Shown here: piece by piece, positions 1 to 6,393 of the stretch
How positions within the stretch are numbered: the first letter of the stretch is position 1
How the letters are laid out: each line of letters begins with the position of its first letter
Assembly (NCBI RefSeq): GCF_003730195.1
Contig: NZ_QWGG01000008.1
Span: forward strand, 155,660-219,659
Source: Halosimplex salinum
GTDB taxonomy: Archaea > Halobacteriota > Halobacteria > Halobacteriales > Haloarculaceae
Reading direction: 5' to 3'
DNA length: 64,000 bases
The notes under the pieces: model-generated
The model's database searches: none
What the model saw: only the letters and a program-made list of their open reading frames with translations
Told to the model about the DNA's origin: nothing
Position numbers and translations under genes: made by a program

Positions 1-22
1 CCGACTCCGCCGTCCACTGGCC

Positions 23-178
23 CTAGAAAACGGACCCGGTGAGCGGCGTCGCACCGGAGTACTCGTCGGTGTTGTCACCGACCTTGTTGGTACCGCTCCC
101 CGTCCGCGTGATCTGTTCGACCGTGCCGTGTCTCTGGACGACCGGCGTCCTGTACGACCGTCGGGTCGGTTTCGCCAT
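23..178 (-). CDS. Lasso peptide precursor, distal copy (51 aa)
   Basis: Predicted ribosomal precursor of a lasso peptide. The leader shows Tyr9, Pro12, Val14, Gly18 and Thr24, exactly the Y-x2-P-x-L-x3-G-x5-T spacing known from lasso leaders that the RRE protein recognises. The C-terminal half (TGSG-NK-GD-TDEYS--TPLTGS-F) is the likely core; 20 of its last 26 residues equal the neighbouring precursor while the leader diverges. Asp35 is the likely ring acceptor. The start is the ATG at 178, four bases after the stop of the upstream precursor; a longer in-frame reading to 361 merely runs through the other precursor in a different frame. It is the last gene of the minus-strand B1-C-A-A arm. The family assignment rests on motif and context; no product is known. 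Confidence 0.85.
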   Translation of the reverse strand: MAKPTRRSYRTPVVQRHGTVEQITRTGSGTNKVGDNTDEYSGATPLTGSVF

Positions 179-182
179 GGGA

Positions 183-338
183 TCAGAATATCGACCCGGT
201 GAGCGGGGTCGTGTTCGAGTATTCGTCCGTGCTGTCCCCCTGCTTGTTGTTACCGCTACCCGTCTCGGTGATCTCCTCGACCGAACCGTGTTCGTTGATC
301 TGCGGTGCCTCGTACCCGTGACTGTCAGCATCTGACAT
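183..338 (-). CDS. Lasso peptide precursor, proximal copy (51 aa)
   Basis: Second predicted lasso precursor. The leader has Tyr9, Pro12, Ile14, Gly18 and Thr24 in the canonical spacing. The core candidate begins near Thr26/Gly27 and carries Asp35, then a long tail ending Ile-Phe. If cleavage is after Thr26 the core starts Gly1 with Asp at position 9, a common lasso ring size; if Thr24 is the penultimate leader residue the core starts at Thr26 and Asp falls at position 10. A T/A-rich box 25-33 bases upstream of this ATG fits leaderless transcription. The gene lies between the cyclase and the distal precursor and is too short for ordinary ORF callers. Confidence 0.87.
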   Translation of the reverse strand: MSDADSHGYEAPQINEHGSVEEITETGSGNNKQGDSTDEYSNTTPLTGSIF

Positions 339-362
339 TGATCGTCGTTATGAGTTAACATG

Positions 363-371
363 TTAAAAAAG
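363..371 (-). promoter_or_regulatory. TATA-like box of the precursor genes
   Basis: The minus strand reads CTTTTTTAA here, centred about 28 bases before the ATG at 338. That is the usual archaeal TATA-to-start distance and would give a leaderless transcript. The precursors therefore probably have their own strong promoter in addition to read-through from the cyclase gene. Confidence 0.5.
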
Positions 372-488
372 TTGTCCCGGCAGGTCTGATTCGGGCCGCA
401 GAGCGCGATACGCCGGCGATTCGCAGCTCGCTGGGACGTCGATGGTAATTGATCCGACGTTCACGATACGAACGTGTCGCGATTCACG

Positions 489-2426
489 CTACCGAACGTC
501 GTCGTTCGTCGCAACGGTGGAGCGGGGGGTCGTCGCGTCGGCCGAAGCCACGCGGTCTCGCTCCCCGCGTTCCTCGAGCCAGACGTACAGCGAGAGGGCT
601 CGCCAGATCGGCTTCGGGTCTTCGGACGTGACGTCCCGGTCGAACCGGTCGTAGGACTCGCGGAGCGCGTCCACGTCGACGTACGTCGCGAGTCGGCCCG
701 GGTCCGACAGCATCCGTCGAACGTGCTCGTCTTCCGCGGCGAGCGCGTTCCTGAACCCCTCGTCGAGCATGGCCTTCCAGGGTCGCCACTGAATCTTGTC
801 GGGCAGGAGGTCGCCGAGCGCCCGGCGAGCGATCGAGCGCGTGTACCCGTCCGAGAGGTGTTGCTCGGGCGGCATGGCGAGCGAGAACTCGACCAGTCGA
901 ACGTCGGTGAACGGGTGACGTGGTTCGACGCCGAACAGCGCGTGTAACTGGTCGACCGTCTCGAACGTGGCCGTGATGTGCCCCGAGAGCAGCGACCGGC
1001 GCTGCCACCTGCGGGCGCTGCGACGGAGCACCGAACCGGTGTTCTGCAGCGACTTGTATCGCCCCTGAAGCCCGTACTCGTCGACGAACTCGGGGTTCAC
1101 CGTCGGGTTCACCGCCTCCAGTAACACGGGGTCGCCTCGGAGTCGCTGATACGTCCGCTCGACGGGATCCGGAACGAGGTTCGCCAGCGCCATCGACTTG
1201 AACAGGCGCGGGAACGGCGCCCCCGTCACGTCGCTCATCTCACGGAGCGTCCTGTAGAGCCGGAGCCAGTGGCCGGTGCGGAGCATCTGCGGGAGCCAGC
1301 CGAACCCGTAGTCGATGGCGCTGTCGCCGAGGGCGCCGCTGAGGTGGACGCCGACCTCGTCGTCCCGGATCCGCCGGAGCTTCTGCCACTTCCCGAAGTG
1401 CATGACGTTGTGCGCCGGTTCGTCGTAGTACGGGAGCCACTCGTCGACGTCGACGAGCGTCCCCACACCGTCGAGATAGACGTACCGCGGGACGATCCCC
1501 GGTCGGTCGGTCAGCGTCTCGATGAACTCCCGCTCGTCGCTGGTCGGCGACTCGTCGTAGACGTTCGAGTACGTGTACAGCGGCTCGTCCGACGGCAGCA
1601 GGTCCCGCGCCACGGCCGTGACCGCCGACGAGTCGAGACCGCCGCTGAGGTCCGAACCGACCGATCCATCGGTCCGGAGGCGACAGTCGACGGCCTGTTC
1701 GAGCAGTTCGCGGAACCGCCGTTCGTAGGCCACGTCGGACTCCAGACTGACCGTCCGGGTCGGGTCCAGGTCCCAGTACTGCCACGTTCGAGCCTCGGAC
1801 GCGTCGATGCGCATCGCGTGTGCGGGCGGCAGTCGACGGATCGCCTCGTAGTACGTGTTCTCCTTGTCTTCCCACGTGTTCAACAGGAAGTCGCCGATCT
1901 TCAGGTCGTCGAGCGTCCCGGGGACGAACGGGAGCGCGAGGAGCGCCTTCGCCTCGGAGGCGGCGGCGAACCCGCCCTCGCCCTCGTGATAGTACAGCGG
2001 CTTGACGCCGAAGTGGTCCCGAGCACAGAACACCGACTGCTCGTTCGCGTCCCAGACGACGAACGCGAACGCGCCGACGAGGTGGTCGACGCAGTGTTCG
2101 CCCCACTCCCGGTAGGCCGCTGCGAGCAGTTGACTGTCGGGGACCTGACCGGGCGGGTCGACGATCCGGAGGGTCTCCAGTAGCTCGTCGCGATTGTCGA
2201 TGCGTGCGTCCGCAGAGACGACGAGCCCCCGGTCGCGAGACGGCTGGTCGTCGAAGCGTCCTTCCGGTGTGGTCCGTAGCTGCTGGTGGCCGAGCCCGAC
2301 GCGGTCGTCCAGCCAGGCGTCCTGCCCGTCCGGTCCGCGGTGGTCGAGCGTGTCCAGCGCCCTCGTCAGGACGTCCCGGTCGAGGCTTCCACGGCCACGG
2401 TCGAACAGGCAGAGTATCCCGCTCAT
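489..2426 (-). CDS. Lasso cyclase (asparagine-synthetase-like, C protein)
   Basis: 645 aa, asparagine synthase B architecture. An N-terminal class-II amidotransferase domain (about 1-210) precedes a C-terminal synthetase domain with the PP-loop SGGLDSS at residues 261-267, which binds ATP. In lasso systems this enzyme adenylates the acceptor Asp/Glu side chain and closes the macrolactam with the core N-terminus. The protein starts Met-Ser-Gly-Ile, not Met-Cys-Gly-Ile, so the nucleophilic Cys needed for glutamine hydrolysis is absent; this is expected of a cyclase and argues against a true asparagine synthetase. The start at 2426 overlaps the stop of a 41-residue ORF in ATGA fashion. The two precursors follow it and B1 precedes it. 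Ordinary asparagine synthetase is the alternative, made unlikely by the context. Confidence 0.88.
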   Translation of the reverse strand: MSGILCLFDRGRGSLDRDVLTRALDTLDHRGPDGQDAWLDDRVGLGHQQLRTTPEGRFDDQPSRDRGLVVSADARIDNRDELLETLRIVDPPGQVPDSQLLAAAYREWGEHCVDHLVGAFAFVVWDANEQSVFCARDHFGVKPLYYHEGEGGFAAASEAKALLALPFVPGTLDDLKIGDFLLNTWEDKENTYYEAIRRLPPAHAMRIDASEARTWQYWDLDPTRTVSLESDVAYERRFRELLEQAVDCRLRTDGSVGSDLSGGLDSSAVTAVARDLLPSDEPLYTYSNVYDESPTSDEREFIETLTDRPGIVPRYVYLDGVGTLVDVDEWLPYYDEPAHNVMHFGKWQKLRRIRDDEVGVHLSGALGDSAIDYGFGWLPQMLRTGHWLRLYRTLREMSDVTGAPFPRLFKSMALANLVPDPVERTYQRLRGDPVLLEAVNPTVNPEFVDEYGLQGRYKSLQNTGSVLRRSARRWQRRSLLSGHITATFETVDQLHALFGVEPRHPFTDVRLVEFSLAMPPEQHLSDGYTRSIARRALGDLLPDKIQWRPWKAMLDEGFRNALAAEDEHVRRMLSDPGRLATYVDVDALRESYDRFDRDVTSEDPKPIWRALSLYVWLEERGERDRVASADATTPRSTVATNDDVR

Positions 2427-2548
2427 GGTTCGCCGTCGCCGGGCGGCCGTGACGGTTCGTCCCCCTCGACGACCGTCCGGTCACGGAGCCACGTTCCCCC
2501 GAGGCCCGTTCGGGACCGAACGGCGATGATATCGGTTTGTATTCCCAT
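2423..2548 (-). CDS. Small ORF (41 aa) coupled to the lasso cyclase
   Basis: An ATG at 2548 opens a 41-codon frame whose TGA overlaps the cyclase ATG (ATGA), 12 bases after the stop of B1. The product begins MGIQTDIIAVRSRTG, is rich in Arg/Thr/Gly and ends in a Pro-rich acidic tail. It matches no family I know. The position inside the B1-C gap and the overlap suggest translational coupling, so it may be a real small protein or simply a leader that re-initiates ribosomes on the cyclase. It has no lasso leader motif, so it is not a third precursor. Confidence 0.4.
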   Translation of the reverse strand: MGIQTDIIAVRSRTGLGGTWLRDRTVVEGDEPSRPPGDGEP

Positions 2549-2560
2549 TCGACTACTCCG

Positions 2561-2851
2561 TCAGATGTCGCTGTCGACCTCGACGAGCCCGTGCTCCGCC
2601 ATCTCGGCGAGCGTGTCCTCGAGGTCCCGTTCGCACTGTTCACGGTCGACGTCGTACCGCGAGAGAATCGCCTCCCTGAGTTCGGACACAGTGGCGGCGG
2701 TTTCGAGACGCTCCCACACGAACGTCGCGGTCTCGTTGAACCCGTAGTAGGTCCCGGACTCCGTCTCGAGCATGACCGCCTCCCCGTCGACGGTCGTCGC
2801 GAGCACTGTCTCCGAGCGTTCCACCCCTGTCGAATCTGAGAAGGTAATCAC
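2561..2851 (-). CDS. PqqD-like RRE protein (lasso B1)
   Basis: 96 aa, start GTG at 2851. The whole chain fits the PqqD fold: N-terminal beta strands (GEAVMLETESGTYYGFN), then helices ending in a negatively charged tail. GTYYGFNETATFVWERLE resembles the G-x-Y-x-L-N-x-x-G/A-x-x-x-W-x-x-L signature of PqqD. In lasso pathways this RiPP recognition element binds the Tyr/Pro leader motif and presents the precursor to the B2 peptidase. It is the first gene of the minus arm (B1, small ORF, C, two A). A ctttata box about 40 bases upstream probably drives it. The separate B1 and B2 proteins match the split organisation common outside proteobacteria. Confidence 0.85.
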   Translation of the reverse strand: MITFSDSTGVERSETVLATTVDGEAVMLETESGTYYGFNETATFVWERLETAATVSELREAILSRYDVDREQCERDLEDTLAEMAEHGLVEVDSDI

Positions 2852-2889
2852 GTGTATACCCCTAATTGTCCGTGATAGATCCGCCGCAG

Positions 2890-2896
2890 TATAAAG
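2890..2896 (-). promoter_or_regulatory. TATA-like box upstream of B1
   Basis: CTTTATA on the minus strand, 39-45 bases before the GTG of B1; a start site near 2866 would give a leader of about 15 bases. The same AT-rich element lies between the divergent B1 and the YdjM-like gene, so it may serve either strand. Confidence 0.4.
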
Positions 2897-2951
2897 GTCA
2901 GGTCTCTAACCGGTACACACAATACGGTGTGAGGGAAAGTTCGATCCGTCA

Positions 2952-3557
2952 ATGTTGCCATGGGGGCATCTCGCCGTCGGCTATCTGTTGTACTCAGGAG
3001 GAACTCGGCTGTGGCATCGGCGGTCGCCGGACGACGCGCCGACGCTCCTGGCACTGCTCGGGACACAGGCGCCGGACCTCGTCGACAAACCGCTGAACTG
3101 GTGGTTAGCGGTCTTCGACGGCCGTGGGATCGGACACTCGCTCCTGACGACCGTCCCGGTCTGTGCGATGGTCTACCTCTTCGCGCGACGCCGCGGGCGT
3201 GGCGAGTGGGGCGCAGCGTTCGGATTCGGCGTCCTCACGCACCTGTTCGCGGACGCGTTCTACCCGGTCCTTCGCGGGGCGTCGAGCCTCGACGCACCGT
3301 ATCTCCTGTGGCCGCTCCGCGAGGCGCCCACCTACCCCTCGGAGAACGTGATGGACCACGTGCTGCGAGTCGTCGTTCACTTCTCCGCTCTCAGGCACCG
3401 GGCGCCGGTCGACATCCTGACCGACAGGTTCGTCATCCAGGTGTTACTGGTCCCGCTCGTCGTGGGTATCTGGGCACTCGACGGGTTCCCTGGTCTCCCT
3501 GACCGCGACCCGTCTCCCGGCGGCGACAGCACGAACGACTGGATGGAGAAGTGGTGA
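2952..3557 (+). CDS. YdjM-like membrane-bound metal-dependent hydrolase family protein
   Basis: 201 aa. The N-terminus MLPWGHLAVGYLLYS with conserved His, followed by GTQAPDLVDKP and a GIGHS motif near residue 60, is typical of the YdjM/DUF457 family of inner-membrane putative hydrolases. Their His/Asp residues are thought to bind metal. Several hydrophobic segments are visible (about 65-80, 88-105, 160-180). It is divergent from B1 and lies between the two arms of the lasso locus. A role in peptide handling is possible but unproven; the family occurs widely in haloarchaea without lasso genes. Family confidence is good, function unknown. Confidence 0.75.
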   Translation: MLPWGHLAVGYLLYSGGTRLWHRRSPDDAPTLLALLGTQAPDLVDKPLNWWLAVFDGRGIGHSLLTTVPVCAMVYLFARRRGRGEWGAAFGFGVLTHLFADAFYPVLRGASSLDAPYLLWPLREAPTYPSENVMDHVLRVVVHFSALRHRAPVDILTDRFVIQVLLVPLVVGIWALDGFPGLPDRDPSPGGDSTNDWMEKW

Positions 3558-3694
3558 CCGGGACGCGAGTGACAGTGACGTAGTCGCGGCCGTGGTAGTC
3601 CTCGCGTGAGAGCGCGTCGACGTATCACGGGCCCTCAGCGAGTGGGAACGAGTGGATTCGAGTCGGTCAGCGGTGGTCGGTCAGCGGTGGCCGT

Positions 3695-3922
3695 TCACTC
3701 GTTGAGATACCCGAGGGATTCGAGTCGGTCCCGGACTTCCTGCTCCTCGACGTCCTCGAAGTCCCCGTCGCCGGCCTCCGTCTCGACCCGGTGGAGCACC
3801 TCCTCCAGCACGTACGCGATGTACTCCCCGGACGATTCGAACTCCGTCCGCGAGAGACGTTCCTCGACCTGGTCGACGACCTCCGTCGGGAGCTCGACGG
3901 CCTGCATCTGTTCTGCGCTCAT
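3695..3922 (-). CDS. Ribbon-helix-helix type small protein
   Basis: 75 aa, acidic. The segment MQAVELPTEVVDQVEERL is a beta strand followed by a helix, then EFESSGEYIAYVLEEVLHRVE forms the second helix, as in CopG/MetJ-type regulators and antitoxin-like haloarchaeal RHH proteins. The acidic C-terminal tail ends in LESLGYLNE. It is transcribed away from the B2 arm, so it could regulate the divergent promoter region 3925-4030. No toxin partner is adjacent. The fold call is moderately certain, the target is unknown. Confidence 0.65.
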   Translation of the reverse strand: MSAEQMQAVELPTEVVDQVEERLSRTEFESSGEYIAYVLEEVLHRVETEAGDGDFEDVEEQEVRDRLESLGYLNE

Positions 3923-4030
3923 GTGTGAAAGATGTGTCAGGAGAAGGCCCGTACACGAACATAACAGTTCCGGTGCCCCGGCGGCCGGCGACTGGATTTA
4001 TGTCGGTCGGCGAGAAGGGGACGGTAACGA

Positions 4031-4228
4031 ATGCCCTTCGCAGACCACCGAACGTCCCCGACTCGGGTCGCTTCGACCGGGGCGTCGCTCTCGACACGCT
4101 CCGGTGACCGGCGGGTCCGTCACACAGCGGCGGAGGACCCCGCGACCCACGGGTCGGACCGGCACCGTCGTGACCCGCTCGTCGAACCGGCCGCCGAAGT
4201 GGACCGCAGTCGCCACGAACAGCCGTAG
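4031..4228 (+). CDS. Possible small ORF (65 aa) directly ahead of B2
   Basis: ATG at 4031 to TAG at 4226-4228, one base before the B2 ATG. A gatttatg box lies about 30-38 bases upstream of this ATG, a plausible archaeal promoter spacing, so the B2 transcript probably begins near here. The encoded protein is Arg/Ser/Thr/His-rich, basic and unlike the acidic proteins around it, and matches no family known to me. It may be a coupled small protein or only a 5' untranslated region of B2. Confidence 0.25.
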   Translation: MPFADHRTSPTRVASTGASLSTRSGDRRVRHTAAEDPATHGSDRHRRDPLVEPAAEVDRSRHEQP

Positions 4229-4229
4229 A

Positions 4230-4670
4230 ATGGGGACCGTCGCTCGATTGCGCGCGCTCTCCCGGGGGGATTACTTGCGCCTGTTCGCGGCGAGCGGCCT
4301 GCTCGTCGTCGCCCGAGTCGGGCTTTCGCTCTGGTCGCTCCACGGACTGCGAACCCTCCTCGTTCGAGTGGCCAGACGCGTGACCGTTCCGGGGTCACCC
4401 ACGCCGCTCCGGGTCGCGTGGGCCGTCTCGACCGCTGACAGACGGCTCCCCGGGTCACGGACGTGCCTGATGCGCTCCGTGGCCACCGAGACGTTGTTGC
4501 GGCTGTACGGGTACACGCCGACGCACCGTCTCGGCGTCGACAGAGAGGGGTCCGACAGCATCGAGGCACACAGCTGGATCGAACTCGACGGCGACGTCCT
4601 CATCGGCGGTCAGCCGGACCTCTCCCGGTTCGACACGTTACCGCCACTGAACGAACGTGAACGTCCGTAA
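4230..4670 (+). CDS. Lasso leader peptidase (transglutaminase-like, B2 protein)
   Basis: 146 aa, the usual size for the B2 family. The N-terminal half is basic and hydrophobic (RLRALSRGDYLRLFAASGLL), as in known B2 proteins. The C-terminal half has Cys79 in SRTCLMRSVATETLL, His114 in EAHSWIEL and Asp120 in DGDVLIGG, the Cys-His-Asp triad of the Transglut_core3 proteases that cut the lasso leader. A much longer reading frame continues upstream, but family length and the position of the N-terminal helix support the ATG at 4230. It is on the opposite strand from A, C and B1, about 1.4 kb away from B1. Confidence 0.85.
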   Translation: MGTVARLRALSRGDYLRLFAASGLLVVARVGLSLWSLHGLRTLLVRVARRVTVPGSPTPLRVAWAVSTADRRLPGSRTCLMRSVATETLLRLYGYTPTHRLGVDREGSDSIEAHSWIELDGDVLIGGQPDLSRFDTLPPLNERERP

Positions 4671-4845
4671 CGATACGCTCTACCGGTGCGGTCGGACACG
4701 ACGTCACGTTCACGTTTCGATACGACGCCCGGACTACGACCGGCCGATCACGCGACGCACCGGAGTGTAACACATCGTGGAATCACCCGACAGCATCCCG
4801 GTTTCGGTGTGAGGGGCGGGCCACAATAGTCAACTCAGAGAAAAG

Positions 4846-4854
4846 TATTTTATA
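4846..4854 (+). promoter_or_regulatory. TATA-like box for the zinc-ribbon/glycosyltransferase pair
   Basis: tattttata in an AT-rich pocket, about 40 bases before the GTG at 4894. It is the best promoter candidate for the two-gene unit 4894-6349. Confidence 0.45.
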
Positions 4855-4893
4855 CCGTTCACCCAACTGGATTATCGACAACGGTGAGAATAG

Positions 4894-5073
4894 GTGGGCC
4901 GCTATCCACGAGCTGCACGGACGGCAAGTATCAAGTGTATCGACTGTAACGCGCCGGTTGTCGAAACGATCGAAGGAACCTACGTCTGTGTCGAGTGTGG
5001 GGGACGGCCGGTCCGGTGTGACCGGTCGTCGGGCGCTCGACTCGTAGCTGACGGCGGTGAGTCGTCGGAGTAA
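4894..5073 (+). CDS. Small zinc-ribbon protein (59 aa)
   Basis: Starts with GTG directly after an in-frame TAG and ends one base before the ATG of the glycosyltransferase. The product contains KCIDCNAPVVE and YVCVECGGRP, two CxxC knuckles 14 residues apart, followed by a third Cys and an acidic tail. This is a short zinc ribbon, presumably structural or nucleic-acid or protein binding. The close spacing suggests coupled translation with the glycosyltransferase. It is too short for most ORF callers. Confidence 0.6.
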   Translation: MGRYPRAARTASIKCIDCNAPVVETIEGTYVCVECGGRPVRCDRSSGARLVADGGESSE

Positions 5074-5074
5074 C

Positions 5075-6349
5075 ATGGTACCCGATCCCGAAGGAGAAAA
5101 CGACAACACTCACGGAACTCCGAACGAGTCGGTCGCGGTCGCCGACCTCTCGGAGACGAACGAGGGAACGACGGACCTGCACGGGGACGACCTGCTGGTC
5201 CAGAAAGACAGCGCGCAGGAACCGAGCCTGACGGTCGTCATGCCCACTCTCGACGAGGAGGAGGGCATCGCGGAGTGCATCGACCGTATCAAGACGGCCG
5301 TCGCCGAGCTCGGCGTCGTCTCGGAGATCATCGTCAGCGACAGTTCGACCGACCGCACGCCCGAGATCGCACGCGAGCTGGGGGCTATCGTCGTCGAACC
5401 GGACGAGAGCGGGTACGGCAACGCGTACAAGTACGCCTTCGAGCACGCGCGAGGGGAGTACATCGCCATCGGGGACGCGGACACGACGTACGACTTCGAG
5501 GAGCTCCCGAAACTCGTCAGGCTCGCGAACCGGGACGACACCGACATCGCGATGGGGAGTCGGCTCGAGGGGGAGATCAAGTCCGGCGCGATGCCGGCGC
5601 TCCACCAGTACGTCGGGAACCCGCTCCTGACCCGGTTCCTCAACACGTTCTACGACGCGGGCGTGAGCGACGCGCACAGCGGGCTCCGCGTCATCGACCG
5701 GGACGCGCTGGAGGAGCTAGAGCTCGAGACGACCGGGATGGAGTTCGCCAGCGAGATGATCATGGACGCGGCCGCGAAGGACATGAACATCGAGGAACGA
5801 CCGATCACGTACTACGAGCGCGAGGGCGACGCGACGCTCGATAGCTTCCGTGACGGCTGGCGACACGTGAAGTTCATGCTCGTGAACGCCCCCGGCTACC
5901 TGTTCTCGGGGCCGGCCGTGCTGTTCGCGTTGCTCGGCGTCACGGTCATGGGTCTCTCGCTGTTCGAGGTCCAGCTCGGCTCCGCGACGTTCGGACTCCA
6001 GACGATGATCGCGGGGAGCCTGATCACGGTCGTCGGCTACCAGATAGGCTGTCTCGCGATGTTCAGCTCCGTCGCGACGGACCCGATACGCGAGCCGGCC
6101 GACCCGATCACCGACCTGATCCGCGACCGGTTCCAGCTCGAACACGGCGCGTCGCTCGGGCTGGTGATCTTCGCCGGCGGCGCGACCGTCCTGTGCTACG
6201 CCGTCGTCGCCTGGACGATCGAGGGGTGGGCAGCAGTCCCCTCCGCGTCCGTGAACCTGCTCGCGTCGACGGTCACCCTGATCGGCGTCCAGACCGTGTT
6301 CAGCTCGTTCTTCCTGAGCATGCTGGTCGGTGCGGAACGGTCGGTGTAA
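5075..6349 (+). CDS. GT2 family glycosyltransferase with C-terminal membrane segments
   Basis: 424 aa. After an acidic N-terminal stretch of about 50 residues comes a GT-A fold: VMPTLDEEEGI (nucleotide binding), SDSSTDRTPE, GDADTTYD (the DxD-type metal and sugar-nucleotide site) and TGMEFASEM. This is the dolichol-phosphate-mannose-synthase-like type. The C-terminal 150 residues hold four hydrophobic helices (about 275-300, 310-330, 365-390, 400-420), so it likely transfers a sugar onto a lipid or membrane acceptor on the cytoplasmic face. The start is the ATG at 5075; a GTG at 5057 would overlap the zinc-ribbon gene. Substrate unknown; a link to the adjacent lasso genes is only positional. 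Confidence 0.85.
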   Translation: MVPDPEGENDNTHGTPNESVAVADLSETNEGTTDLHGDDLLVQKDSAQEPSLTVVMPTLDEEEGIAECIDRIKTAVAELGVVSEIIVSDSSTDRTPEIARELGAIVVEPDESGYGNAYKYAFEHARGEYIAIGDADTTYDFEELPKLVRLANRDDTDIAMGSRLEGEIKSGAMPALHQYVGNPLLTRFLNTFYDAGVSDAHSGLRVIDRDALEELELETTGMEFASEMIMDAAAKDMNIEERPITYYEREGDATLDSFRDGWRHVKFMLVNAPGYLFSGPAVLFALLGVTVMGLSLFEVQLGSATFGLQTMIAGSLITVVGYQIGCLAMFSSVATDPIREPADPITDLIRDRFQLEHGASLGLVIFAGGATVLCYAVVAWTIEGWAAVPSASVNLLASTVTLIGVQTVFSSFFLSMLVGAERSV

Positions 6350-6393
6350 CCCCGACCGTCACTACGGGCCGGCCGAACCGGCGCTGTCGCGTC

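Noticed and set aside
489..2426. Ordinary asparagine synthetase
   Set aside because: Catalytic Cys2 is Ser and the neighbours are lasso precursors, B1 and B2.
3606..4229. N-terminal extension of the B2 peptidase by about 200 residues
   Set aside because: The extension is Arg/Ser-rich with no halophilic composition, overlaps the divergent RHH gene, and B2 proteins are about 145 residues long.
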